DNA of 39,326 nt from Parcubacteria group bacterium Gr01-1014_13 (lineage in GTDB: Bacteria > Patescibacteriota > Patescibacteriia > Magasanikbacterales > GWA2-37-8): contig VMGB01000001.1 in NCBI GenBank assembly GCA_007376295.1, positions 246,643-285,968 of the forward strand. The letters run 5' to 3'. Below are positions 19,193 through 27,416 of the stretch, one piece after another. How positions within the stretch are numbered: the stretch's first letter is position 1; each line of letters begins with the position of its first letter. The position numbers and the translations under genes are program-made. The notes beneath the pieces were generated by a model. It saw only the letters and a program-made list of their open reading frames with translations. It did not search any database and was not told the DNA's origin.

Positions 19193-20062
19193 ATGATAAC
19201 CCCCCAACCACAAGCAAAACAACTAGCCAAAGCCCTCGGTTTAACCAGCGGGTTGTATTTAAAACGTGAAGATTTACACCCACATGGCTCTCATAAGGGG
19301 CGGTCTATCCCGGTGATGATACAAAAATACGCCAAATCAGGCTGGAAAAATTTTTGTGTTTCTTCTTCGGGCAATGCCGCTATTTCCGCGGCCCTTACTA
19401 TAAATGCATATAATACTAAACATAAAAATTCACCGCTAAATTTAAAAATATTTGTCGGAAAAAATATAGATAGCGGCAAACTAAAGACTATAAAAAAACT
19501 TTTGAATAAGAATGTACTGCTTAAAAAAATAGACAATCCAAAACAGTCCGCATTCCAGATGGAAAAAACTGGATCGGCTAAAAACCTGCGTCAATCTACC
19601 GATGATACAGCTTTGCTTGGCTATGCCGGTTTAGCCAAAGAATTAGCTAAAATTAAAAATCTAAAAGCTGTTTTTGTACCCACTTCAAGCGGCACTACTG
19701 CTCAGGCGCTGCATGAAGAATTTGAAAAATTAAAAATTAAGCCGCAAATTCATATCGTGCAAACTCCGGCCTGTCATCCGATGGTTAAATCCACTATTCC
19801 GATGGGTGCATCGCTGGCAACTGCAATTGTAGACAATGTTGGCTTCCGCAAAGAAGCCGTACGGAAAGGAATGCTAGAAAGTGGAGGTAGTGGTTGGATA
19901 GCAACGGACAAAGATATTTCTGAAGCAAAAGCATTAATTAAAAAAACTGAAAATATAGACGTATCGGCCAATAGCGCCTTGTCTGTGGTTGGTTTGACTC
20001 AAGCCATAAAAAACAAAATGGGCTTTAGCGGCCCAGTTGTTTGTATTCTTACCGGCAGATAA
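19193..20062 (+). CDS. PLP-dependent fold-type II enzyme (threonine synthase-like)
   Basis: LKREDLHPHGSHKGRS, SSSGNAAISAA, PTSSGTTAQAL, C-terminal CILTGR. Confidence 0.75.
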   Translation: MITPQPQAKQLAKALGLTSGLYLKREDLHPHGSHKGRSIPVMIQKYAKSGWKNFCVSSSGNAAISAALTINAYNTKHKNSPLNLKIFVGKNIDSGKLKTIKKLLNKNVLLKKIDNPKQSAFQMEKTGSAKNLRQSTDDTALLGYAGLAKELAKIKNLKAVFVPTSSGTTAQALHEEFEKLKIKPQIHIVQTPACHPMVKSTIPMGASLATAIVDNVGFRKEAVRKGMLESGGSGWIATDKDISEAKALIKKTENIDVSANSALSVVGLTQAIKNKMGFSGPVVCILTGR

Positions 20063-20064
20063 TA

Positions 20065-22197
20065 CTATCCGTTCATCAAAATAATTTCGTCTTTGCCGTC
20101 AAAATCCACATCGGCAGTACCGACACTGCTGGCACCGGAATTAAATCCGGTAGAAACTTTGAATTGAGATAATAATTTACCGGAAATATTAAAAACTTTC
20201 ACTTGCTTACTTTTACCGTTATTTAAAAGAGTAATTATTTCTGGATTTTTATCTCCATCTAAATCCCCCACGGCGATACTTAAAGCGCCTTTTATTTTTG
20301 TATTACTAACAAAAAACCTTTTACTTATTTTGGAAATTTTGCTGTCATAAATCAAAACTTCCGGCAAACGATTACCGGCGGTACCAACCACGACTCTATT
20401 TTCCGAGGCAATGGCTGTTGACAATCCCGCCTTATAGTTCTTGCCTAAAGGAAAAATCCCTTCTTTAATGCTCTCGCCAAAATAATTATAAATTGCTATT
20501 TTCCCACTATCGCTTTGAGAAACAATTAATGAATCATGATCTTCATTAGCTAATTTACCTACCGCGATACGCAGATCGCCTTTGTGATCACGTCCAAAAG
20601 GATAGCCGCTGAACAACTTACCGCTAGTGTTAAATATTTCCATTTTTTGGCCTACAGCTACAATTCTTTCCTGCCTGCCATCACCATCCAAATCACCGTG
20701 ATATACTTTTGAACCTCCCGGCACATCATTGTCGTAGACAAACAAACCGTTACGGACTCTGTTTCCGGTTTTATCAAAAAATTGAACGAAGTTGCCGTTG
20801 GCAAAAACAACATTTTTCAAACTTTGAAAAGTCCGCAGCAGTATCAAGCCATCCCTCGGTTGCAAAGTAACCTGGCTGACCACCGACCCATCATTTACCG
20901 AAGAGTCGCGTAAGCCGGTTATTTTTTCATATTCTCCGTTTAGATCAACTTCTTGGGGCACAGAAGTCGGGTTTACCAAAACTATTCCATTTTGGTAGTC
21001 TCTGCGCCAAACATCTTCCGCAAATTTAGATGTATTGTTTAAAGAAACCGCCGTAGATATTGGCTCACCCAACCTTACATCATACTCATCGTACCACCAT
21101 GTCTGTCCATGATCTTGATCCCCGTAATCAAAAGAATAGAAGCCACCAAGGAGCAAAGTACTGGCCAAACCAAAACGGAATTTTTTTAAATCAGTACTTT
21201 TTCCAGTGTTGCCAGTGTTAACATTGATAATGTTAATCGGTTGGTCAGCATTACTTTCACTGCTGTTATAAATACGCATGGAATTTTGCCAGCCCAAAAA
21301 TGAAGGGAAGCTTTCCAACATGGCTCCGTTTAAATCGTTTTTATAAACATCACTAGTGGCATTGCCGACTATAGCATATTTATTGTTTGTTAACGCCCTA
21401 GTTTCATTGTAAACAAAACGCATGCCCTCCTGCCAATGAGTATCTATATCACTATCTGGTTGACCGTCTTTATTTAAATCTACGGAGTCGCCCGTAAGCC
21501 ACTTAACATCTTTCCAGGCATTATCAAAAAATACTCCATCCCATAAACCCGTAGACAAGAGATCGTTGGCCACGAACTGGGCCATGTACTTATTTAACCG
21601 TATGCCGTTTATTTGCGGACTATTATCAGCGACATTTAACAGCCATGTTCCCGGCCAAAAGGTTAATTTTTTATTTTGTATATCCGTCAAATACCAACTT
21701 TCATTAATCCCTGCGGCTAATTTTTGACGCATAACGCTACTGCCGGAAGCGGCATCTGTTTTTATTTCTTGCGGTGTTATATATACCAGCATTATTATAT
21801 CTGGATTAAGCTCGCGGATTTTTTTTAGAGCGCCCAAACTTTTTACTTGAGTTTCCATATCTAAAATAAGCAAATCCCATTTGGCTAATTCTGTTATTTT
21901 AGAATATGGAATTTCCCAGTTTAAATAATAATTGGCTTTTTTAGGACCGGATAGTACGCCAAATTTAAATACAGACGAGGAAACGGAAGGTGGAATTGGT
22001 GAAGATGAAAAATCTTGGGAAGATGCGATGGAAGAAGGTGTAAGATGGGTAGCTTTAGCTACTGATTCATAGGATTTATAAGAAAAAAGCAAACCAACAT
22101 AAAGAATAGCCACTAATGTTAAAGTAGCCCCACAGGTGCGCAGTGTTTTTCCGCTGGAGCGGAATTTCGCCTTACGGCGACGAGTTTTTGTGTTCAT
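20065..22197 (-). CDS. Secreted putative glycoside hydrolase (GHL-type TIM barrel) with FG-GAP/VCBS-like repeats
   Basis: N-terminal TM; LDMETQ, LLSTGLWDGVFFDNAW, DLNKDGQPDSD; repeated GDLDGDG/ADVDFDGKDEII motifs. Confidence 0.65.
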   Translation of the reverse strand: MNTKTRRRKAKFRSSGKTLRTCGATLTLVAILYVGLLFSYKSYESVAKATHLTPSSIASSQDFSSSPIPPSVSSSVFKFGVLSGPKKANYYLNWEIPYSKITELAKWDLLILDMETQVKSLGALKKIRELNPDIIMLVYITPQEIKTDAASGSSVMRQKLAAGINESWYLTDIQNKKLTFWPGTWLLNVADNSPQINGIRLNKYMAQFVANDLLSTGLWDGVFFDNAWKDVKWLTGDSVDLNKDGQPDSDIDTHWQEGMRFVYNETRALTNNKYAIVGNATSDVYKNDLNGAMLESFPSFLGWQNSMRIYNSSESNADQPINIINVNTGNTGKSTDLKKFRFGLASTLLLGGFYSFDYGDQDHGQTWWYDEYDVRLGEPISTAVSLNNTSKFAEDVWRRDYQNGIVLVNPTSVPQEVDLNGEYEKITGLRDSSVNDGSVVSQVTLQPRDGLILLRTFQSLKNVVFANGNFVQFFDKTGNRVRNGLFVYDNDVPGGSKVYHGDLDGDGRQERIVAVGQKMEIFNTSGKLFSGYPFGRDHKGDLRIAVGKLANEDHDSLIVSQSDSGKIAIYNYFGESIKEGIFPLGKNYKAGLSTAIASENRVVVGTAGNRLPEVLIYDSKISKISKRFFVSNTKIKGALSIAVGDLDGDKNPEIITLLNNGKSKQVKVFNISGKLLSQFKVSTGFNSGASSVGTADVDFDGKDEIILMNG

Positions 22198-22300
22198 TGA
22201 CTTAAACGAAACCCGCAGCGCCACTACTGCCTACTGAGCGCAGCGCTTAGAACTTTATGTTATCATTAAATCGTGTTATACTCAAATAAATACTACCAGT

Positions 22301-23671
22301 ATGCACAACCTTAAAAAATTCTCCCCCAGCAGTATTTTGGTAATACTTCTGGCTATTTTTACTATAGTAAATCCCGCCGCTGGCCTGGATGTACTGGCCT
22401 TTTTGGCTATAGCTTTTATTATCCTACAAAAAATATTTGGCGAATACTTTATCCTGGTTCTTTTGGTGACCAGACCAACTTTGGACTACTGGAGAGATAG
22501 TTATTTATTCTCCTTTAACTCATTTGATCTAAACATAAATGCAGCTTTGTCTATATTCTTATTAGTCTGGACTGCATATTTTTTTGCCAAAAATAGTTCG
22601 TATGTTAAAACGATTCCGGCCAAAACTGCCTGGCTGGCTTTTATTGCTTGGTGCTCTATCACCGCCATCTACAGTTATGATACTGGCTCCACAGTAATAG
22701 AAACTGTCAAAGCGGCAAATATGTTCGGACTATTTGGGATTTGTTATATAATGTCTAAAAAAGACCCGGTAAAATTTAAAAAAGATTTTCTAAAAGCGCT
22801 AATCGCAGCTTCAACCATTCCTCTGCTGGTAGCAGTTTTCCAATTTTTATCCAAGACCGGCATGGATATAGATGGTATTGCCAATAGAATCTACGGCACA
22901 TTCGCCCACCCTAACATCTTAGCTACCTTTACTTTATTGCTGGCAACAGTGCTGGTAAATGAATTTTTTATTACCAAAGATCTCAGAAATATGGGGGCTG
23001 CGCCAAAGTGGGTTTGCCTGTTTTTACTGGCAATAATAGCCCTGACTTATACCAGAATTGCCTGGATCGGAGTGGCAGCTCTTTTTATAATCGTCGGTTT
23101 GATTTATTACAAAAAAATACTTTTGTACCTTTTGGGTGGCGCAGCCTTATTCTTCATCTTGTTTTATCCTCTTAATAATTATTTAGCTACTAATTTTAAC
23201 TTAAATTTACAATCAATCGGTCTGATTTCCAGACTGACTGCCAGAAATGAAGATTCAGATTCTGTGAAATGGCGTACAGACGTGGCCAACAAAGTACTGC
23301 CGCTTTTTACAAAAAAACCGATTCTTGGCTATGGCTATGGCTCATTCCCCAAAGTTTGGGACGACAACAAAGATATTTCCAATATTTGGGACAATACTTC
23401 GGAAGCGCACAATGATTATATAAAAGTCGCTTTTGAAGCCGGTATTATCGGACTAATTTTATTCTTGAGTATTTTTTTAAGCCTGCTTTACAACCAAATT
23501 AGTTTCGCCGTAAAAAATAAATGGAAAAATATCGCCTTTATTGCCAGTATCCTAGTTTATTTAATTCTCGGTCTCTCAGATAACATGTTGCACCACACAC
23601 CAATGGTTTGGTGGCTATGGGCGGTTTGGGGCTGGTGGGCAGCGGAGTATAGGCTAAATTCAGAAAAATAA
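22301..23671 (+). CDS. O-antigen ligase family (Wzy_C) membrane protein
   Basis: Multi-TM, GTFAHPNILATFTLLL, ILGYGYGSFPKVW, SEAHNDYIKVAFEAGIIGLILFL. Confidence 0.85.
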   Translation: MHNLKKFSPSSILVILLAIFTIVNPAAGLDVLAFLAIAFIILQKIFGEYFILVLLVTRPTLDYWRDSYLFSFNSFDLNINAALSIFLLVWTAYFFAKNSSYVKTIPAKTAWLAFIAWCSITAIYSYDTGSTVIETVKAANMFGLFGICYIMSKKDPVKFKKDFLKALIAASTIPLLVAVFQFLSKTGMDIDGIANRIYGTFAHPNILATFTLLLATVLVNEFFITKDLRNMGAAPKWVCLFLLAIIALTYTRIAWIGVAALFIIVGLIYYKKILLYLLGGAALFFILFYPLNNYLATNFNLNLQSIGLISRLTARNEDSDSVKWRTDVANKVLPLFTKKPILGYGYGSFPKVWDDNKDISNIWDNTSEAHNDYIKVAFEAGIIGLILFLSIFLSLLYNQISFAVKNKWKNIAFIASILVYLILGLSDNMLHHTPMVWWLWAVWGWWAAEYRLNSEK

Positions 23672-23683
23672 ATATAACAAAAA

Positions 23684-23750
23684 ACCACCCAGAGAGAGTC
23701 ACCTAATTAAGTAATAAATTATTTAATCGGGTGATCGGGTGGTATTTTTG
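23684..23750 (+). terminator. Long hairpin + T-run (terminator-like, possibly bidirectional)
   Basis: ACCACCC...TCACC...ATTAAGTAAT-aa-ATTATTTAAT...GGTGA...GGGTGGT-aTTTTT; A-run on the 5' side. Confidence 0.6.
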
Positions 23751-23752
23751 TT

Positions 23753-23847
23753 AGGCAGATAAATCTGTCTATCTTCATTCGCTACTAATAGTGAACGCAA
23801 ATAGACAGATAATGCCTGAAAAAGTTCGTTAGAACTTTAATTTTTTT
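23753..23847 (+). other. Structured intergenic element (nested hairpins + terminator-like hairpin)
   Basis: AGGCA...CTGTCTAT...ATAGACAG...TGCCT, then AAAGTTC-GTTA-GAACTTT-AATTTTTTT. Confidence 0.45.
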
Positions 23848-23881
23848 CACCATTTTTATTAAATGATGAATAAAATTGAAG

Positions 23882-23927
23882 GGGGAAGAGAGTTGCTGTT
23901 ACAACCGCAATCTCTACTCTCTTCCCC
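23882..23927 (-). terminator. Long hairpin downstream of the lipoprotein gene
   Basis: 12-bp perfect arms GGGGAAGAGAGT/ACTCTCTTCCCC with TGC/GCA inner extension. Confidence 0.45.
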
Positions 23928-23954
23928 TGCCTCACTTGCGTGAGGATTTTCCTC

Positions 23955-24746
23955 CTAGTACAGGTCGCAGCGCTTGTCCCATGTACCGCCGGCCTGGTTG
24001 GGCTCGGTGGCCGGATGGTCAGGCAATCGCTTGCACCCTGGCGTAGTCCAACGAGGGACATCAGCCGTGGCACCTGGCAACCAAACACCGGATACAGAAG
24101 CCGGCACAACGTTGAGTCCAGCCATCGACTTGCTTGGGCAAGTGATGGCACAGTCGTGATCCCCACCAGTCACCGTCGTTCCGACGGTAATGTTGTGGTT
24201 CAGTGTCCCCTGCTCGTTCCAGCCTTCGCAGTGATCGATGTCATTGACAGCGGCCGCGGTGAAGGTGAGGTAGAGCCCGTGACAAACAGTGGTCGTATAG
24301 CTACACGTTCCTGTGGAAGTGTTGCAAACATCGTTAGTCCAAGCGTTACCATCGTTGCAGTCATCATCGCAGGTGCATCCGGTCGGAGCGGGATTGACCG
24401 TCACAGTCACCGAGCCTTCAGCCGATCCACCGGGACCGTCGCAGTGCAAGGTGTAGGTAAAGCCCTCCTGGATGTTGGTAACCGACCAGATATCGGATTC
24501 CAGAGGAACGTGCGTAGTACCGTCCGCACCGAGGCTCCAACACGAAGTCGCGTTGGTATAGACCCATGTGATCACGGTACTCCCACCTGCTGTGACGGTC
24601 GGGGGATTGGCTGTCCCAGTCACGGTCGGTGCTGGCTGCCCAGCGTCGCCACCTGTCACGTCTTGAGACGTGACTCCGTCTTCGATGCAGGCTGTCATTA
24701 CCATGACACTACACAGAACGAACATCGTCGCGATCGTCTTCTTCAT
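23955..24746 (-). CDS. Cys-rich secreted lipoprotein
   Basis: Signal peptide and lipobox MKKTIATMFVLCSVMVMTAC; CTCDDDCNDGNAWTNDVCNTSTGTCSYTTTVC; strong purine-rich SD. Confidence 0.7.
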   Translation of the reverse strand: MKKTIATMFVLCSVMVMTACIEDGVTSQDVTGGDAGQPAPTVTGTANPPTVTAGGSTVITWVYTNATSCWSLGADGTTHVPLESDIWSVTNIQEGFTYTLHCDGPGGSAEGSVTVTVNPAPTGCTCDDDCNDGNAWTNDVCNTSTGTCSYTTTVCHGLYLTFTAAAVNDIDHCEGWNEQGTLNHNITVGTTVTGGDHDCAITCPSKSMAGLNVVPASVSGVWLPGATADVPRWTTPGCKRLPDHPATEPNQAGGTWDKRCDLY

Positions 24747-24878
24747 TTTCCTTCTCCTTCTTCTAGTTTTTGGGTTTATCCCAAGAAATTTTGTCTTATC
24801 CCGAGCATTCGAGATAAGGTACCGCCGGATTTTACATCCGTTATCACCACTTCAAATGGAAACGATGATAATTAGACG

Positions 24879-24912
24879 CTCCGACTCAATCATTTTAATG
24901 ATTAAGTCGGAG
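24879..24912. other. Perfect-type hairpin immediately after the 24920..25549 stop
   Basis: CTCCGACT-cAATCAT-TTTA-ATGATTa-AGTCGGAG; no long T-run on either side. Confidence 0.4.
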
Positions 24913-24919
24913 GTTGTCC

Positions 24920-25549
24920 CTAGAACAGATAACTGAGCGTGAGTCCTTGGTAGGACACCAGCTTTGTTTCTCTATCCCCAGGGACAGGGTAGGTGGCCGC
25001 TCCGAGTCCAGCTGAGGCTTCCACCGAAAAGTGGTTGATCTCGAACTGGAGATGAAACGATCCGCCGACAATTCTTTCACTGGCCTGCTCCTTGGGATGA
25101 CCAAGGACTTGGGTGCAGTAGAGTAGATCAGTTCCGAGACCGATGCTGAAATGCTTGCCGAGGCTTCGCATCGCAGCCAGTCCGGAATCGAACGCTACAT
25201 CACCCCAACCTTTCTTGCAGCTACCTGCCCGAAAGGTTGCGTGTAGCCTCCACGACGAGTCGGCATATCCGATTTCGCCGATGAGGCCAGCAGTAGGAGA
25301 AAGGTATGTCCGGGCAGGAAAACCCACCCCAACACTGAACCCGCCACGCAGAGCGAGATTGCCTGCTGTCGGGGAGAACTCGTGGATTCGCTGTACAACG
25401 TACGGCACTTCCACGACTACATCTTCTCCGACGCCAGGTACCTTGACCACGGTGTCCTTGGGAACCTCTGGGGTTCCGTTGGGCGGGGTTTCGGCAAAGA
25501 CGATACTCGTCATCATCAGAAACATGAACGTGAAAGCAACCTTCTTCAT
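24920..25549 (-). CDS. Secreted protein resembling an outer-membrane beta-barrel
   Basis: Signal peptide MKKVAFTFMFLMMTSIVFAET; alternating glycine/aromatic strands; C-terminal ...LTLSYLF. Confidence 0.55.
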   Translation of the reverse strand: MKKVAFTFMFLMMTSIVFAETPPNGTPEVPKDTVVKVPGVGEDVVVEVPYVVQRIHEFSPTAGNLALRGGFSVGVGFPARTYLSPTAGLIGEIGYADSSWRLHATFRAGSCKKGWGDVAFDSGLAAMRSLGKHFSIGLGTDLLYCTQVLGHPKEQASERIVGGSFHLQFEINHFSVEASAGLGAATYPVPGDRETKLVSYQGLTLSYLF

Positions 25550-25589
25550 CTTTTCTCTTCCTTTCGCCTTTGGTAGGCATTGTCAATTG

Positions 25590-25645
25590 TAAAAAACGAT
25601 CTACTTCACCTCCTTAAAATATTTTCTACTTTAGGAAGATGAAGA
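25590..25645 (-). terminator. Terminator-like imperfect hairpin + T-run
   Basis: Minus strand GATCcatCTTCAtCTTCCT...AGGAGGTGAAGtaGATC-GTTTTTT. Confidence 0.4.
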
Positions 25646-25709
25646 TGGATCGTGCGAGTTTCCTATACTCGCACGGGTTAGACTGGTCCCGCACAATGCG
25701 GAACAACAG

Positions 25710-26456
25710 TTAGCGACGCATGGACCGTGGCTTGTACACGTCGATGTAGACGGGAACAGGGCGGTAGATGACGTTGCGTGTCGGTTGTGGCTGCTGATGA
25801 CCAACATCGACTGGAGCGGGCGGTTTCTTGTCTTCGGTCGGTAGCGGGTCCTTGCCAACACTGATGGCGATACGCGTCTCTTGAATCTTCTTCTCAATTC
25901 GCGTGATGCGCCAGTTGGAACCCGCGACCTTTTTTTCCACCTCGGTCTTGTCGGCCTTGGTGGCGTCCAATCCGTTGACCTTGTCGGCCAGCGCATCGAC
26001 GGTCCCGATGATTTTCTCCACATTGGAGATCATCGGGTCGACCTTCTTGTTCAGATCATCGACCCCCTTCTTGAGCCCAGCGATGTCGTCCTTGTTGGCC
26101 TTGTTGTCCTTCTGAAGGCTCATGATGTCGGCCTCCAGAGACGCGCCGTCCTTCTTCAGCTCACTCACTCCTTGGCAGGAATAGAGCATGAGAGCCAGCG
26201 CTGCCAGCATGCCCATGACCACAATGAGGGTCTTGAGCGGGCCAGACCATCGACTCCGCGGCTTGTCGCCGCTAGTCGTGGCCAGATCGTCGTCGGGCGT
26301 TCGGGGAACGCGCGGCTCGGATCCAGCTCTGGGAAACGGCGGAACTTCGCTCAGCTTCAGATTCGCGTCGGGAGGAAGCGGTTGGGTGATCTGAGTGACC
26401 ACCTTGGCTTCCGGACCCTTGTTCTTATCATTCGTCGTATCCTCGGTTCCATTCAT
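25710..26456 (-). CDS. TM-anchored coiled-coil protein
   Basis: Single TM LKTLIVVMGMLAALALMLYSC followed by heptad-rich region; ATG 26456 preceded by GAGGAGACAGAG. Confidence 0.65.
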   Translation of the reverse strand: MNGTEDTTNDKNKGPEAKVVTQITQPLPPDANLKLSEVPPFPRAGSEPRVPRTPDDDLATTSGDKPRSRWSGPLKTLIVVMGMLAALALMLYSCQGVSELKKDGASLEADIMSLQKDNKANKDDIAGLKKGVDDLNKKVDPMISNVEKIIGTVDALADKVNGLDATKADKTEVEKKVAGSNWRITRIEKKIQETRIAISVGKDPLPTEDKKPPAPVDVGHQQPQPTRNVIYRPVPVYIDVYKPRSMRR

Positions 26457-26650
26457 CTCTGTCTCCTCGTTTAGAGCGTTATTTCTCATCTACCAACATG
26501 GCAGATGAGGAGTGTTTTCATTAGAACCACCAGAATTGATGGTCCAAATTAAAAACATAAAACCTCTTTGGAGAGAGGTTTATCATTGGGTATTAATCGT
26601 TAAGGCTCAGTAATGTACTCTCTCAAACACTACTTGGCTTTTATTAACGA
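26457..26650 (-). promoter_or_regulatory. Structured 5' leader (attenuator-like)
   Basis: Hairpin AAACCTCT...AGAGGTTT followed by TATGTTTTTAATTT; upstream TCGTTAA/TTAACGA stem; competing GAGAGAG element. Confidence 0.4.
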
Positions 26651-26656
26651 CTAAAT

Positions 26657-26685
26657 ACTATATCACAAAGCTAATCATTTGTCAA
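26657..26685 (-). promoter_or_regulatory. Strong sigma70-like promoter for 25710..26456
   Basis: Minus strand TTGACA-17-TATAGT. Confidence 0.65.
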
Positions 26686-26727
26686 GACCTGCAACTGTAA
26701 TAGCGGGTATTTTTGGCTAAGTTGATA

Positions 26728-26760
26728 TAAAAAACCCGTAGAACCACTGAGGTTTACGGG
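26728..26760 (-). terminator. Intrinsic terminator of 26788..27339
   Basis: Minus strand CCCGTAaACC-tcagt-GGTTcTACGGG-TTTTTT. Confidence 0.7.
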
Positions 26761-26787
26761 GTAGTCGCCTGAGGCGACTGAAAGTGT

Positions 26788-27339
26788 TTAGTAGGATACG
26801 CGAAAATACGTATGGCGCGCTTCCTGGAGCCTGTTCATACAGGCTTGAAAAATTTCATCCCACAGAGCTCTGTTTCCGCTGAAAATGAAATTGTGAGCCG
26901 CATCTGCTGTCCAGCAAACATTATAGTAGCCTGCAGGAAAAGAAATTGGTTGCCAAGCCCACGGGGCGTAATATTTCATACTACCCGGCGTGAGCGGAAA
27001 CCACAGCAGGGATTCAACTTGTTTGACGCAGGCGGTGAAGTCATCGATCGGCAGCTGATCAGTTATGATTGAAGGCGGATCCCCATCAGATGCCGACGAA
27101 ATTACATCCGGCTGAACGCTGGCAACATCTTGCTGTTGCAAACTATCGATCTTGTTTGTCTTCGCCCGTACTATAATATTACCCATGGTTTCAATCGTGC
27201 GCGAATCCTGGCAAGAAACCAAGAACTGATAAAAATTCGCGCTCAGCGAAAGAAGAAAAGTAAAGCACAAGACGATTAGAGCCTTCCCTTCGCTGGAAAG
27301 CGCAGGATATTTGACTGACTTTTGAAGTTTCTCGGACAT
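26788..27339 (-). CDS. Hypothetical TM-anchored protein
   Basis: TM ALIVLCFTFLLSLSANFYQFL; promoter TTGACA-18-TAATCT and terminator flank it. Confidence 0.6.
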   Translation of the reverse strand: MSEKLQKSVKYPALSSEGKALIVLCFTFLLSLSANFYQFLVSCQDSRTIETMGNIIVRAKTNKIDSLQQQDVASVQPDVISSASDGDPPSIITDQLPIDDFTACVKQVESLLWFPLTPGSMKYYAPWAWQPISFPAGYYNVCWTADAAHNFIFSGNRALWDEIFQACMNRLQEARHTYFRVSY

Positions 27340-27416
27340 TGACGGAGCCTTTCGTTGGAGTTGGGGACTTAATTTAGATTACCATGCAATAAGCAAAGAT
27401 GTCAAAAAATTTTAAA

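Noticed and set aside
23940-24875. 311-aa plus-strand ORF opposite the lipoprotein
   Set aside because: Arg/Ser/Val-rich composition typical of an antisense frame in GC-rich DNA; the minus-strand ORF has a signal peptide, lipobox and SD.
25881-26474. 197-aa plus-strand ORF
   Set aside because: Antisense shadow of the coiled-coil gene; no RBS and no recognisable domain.
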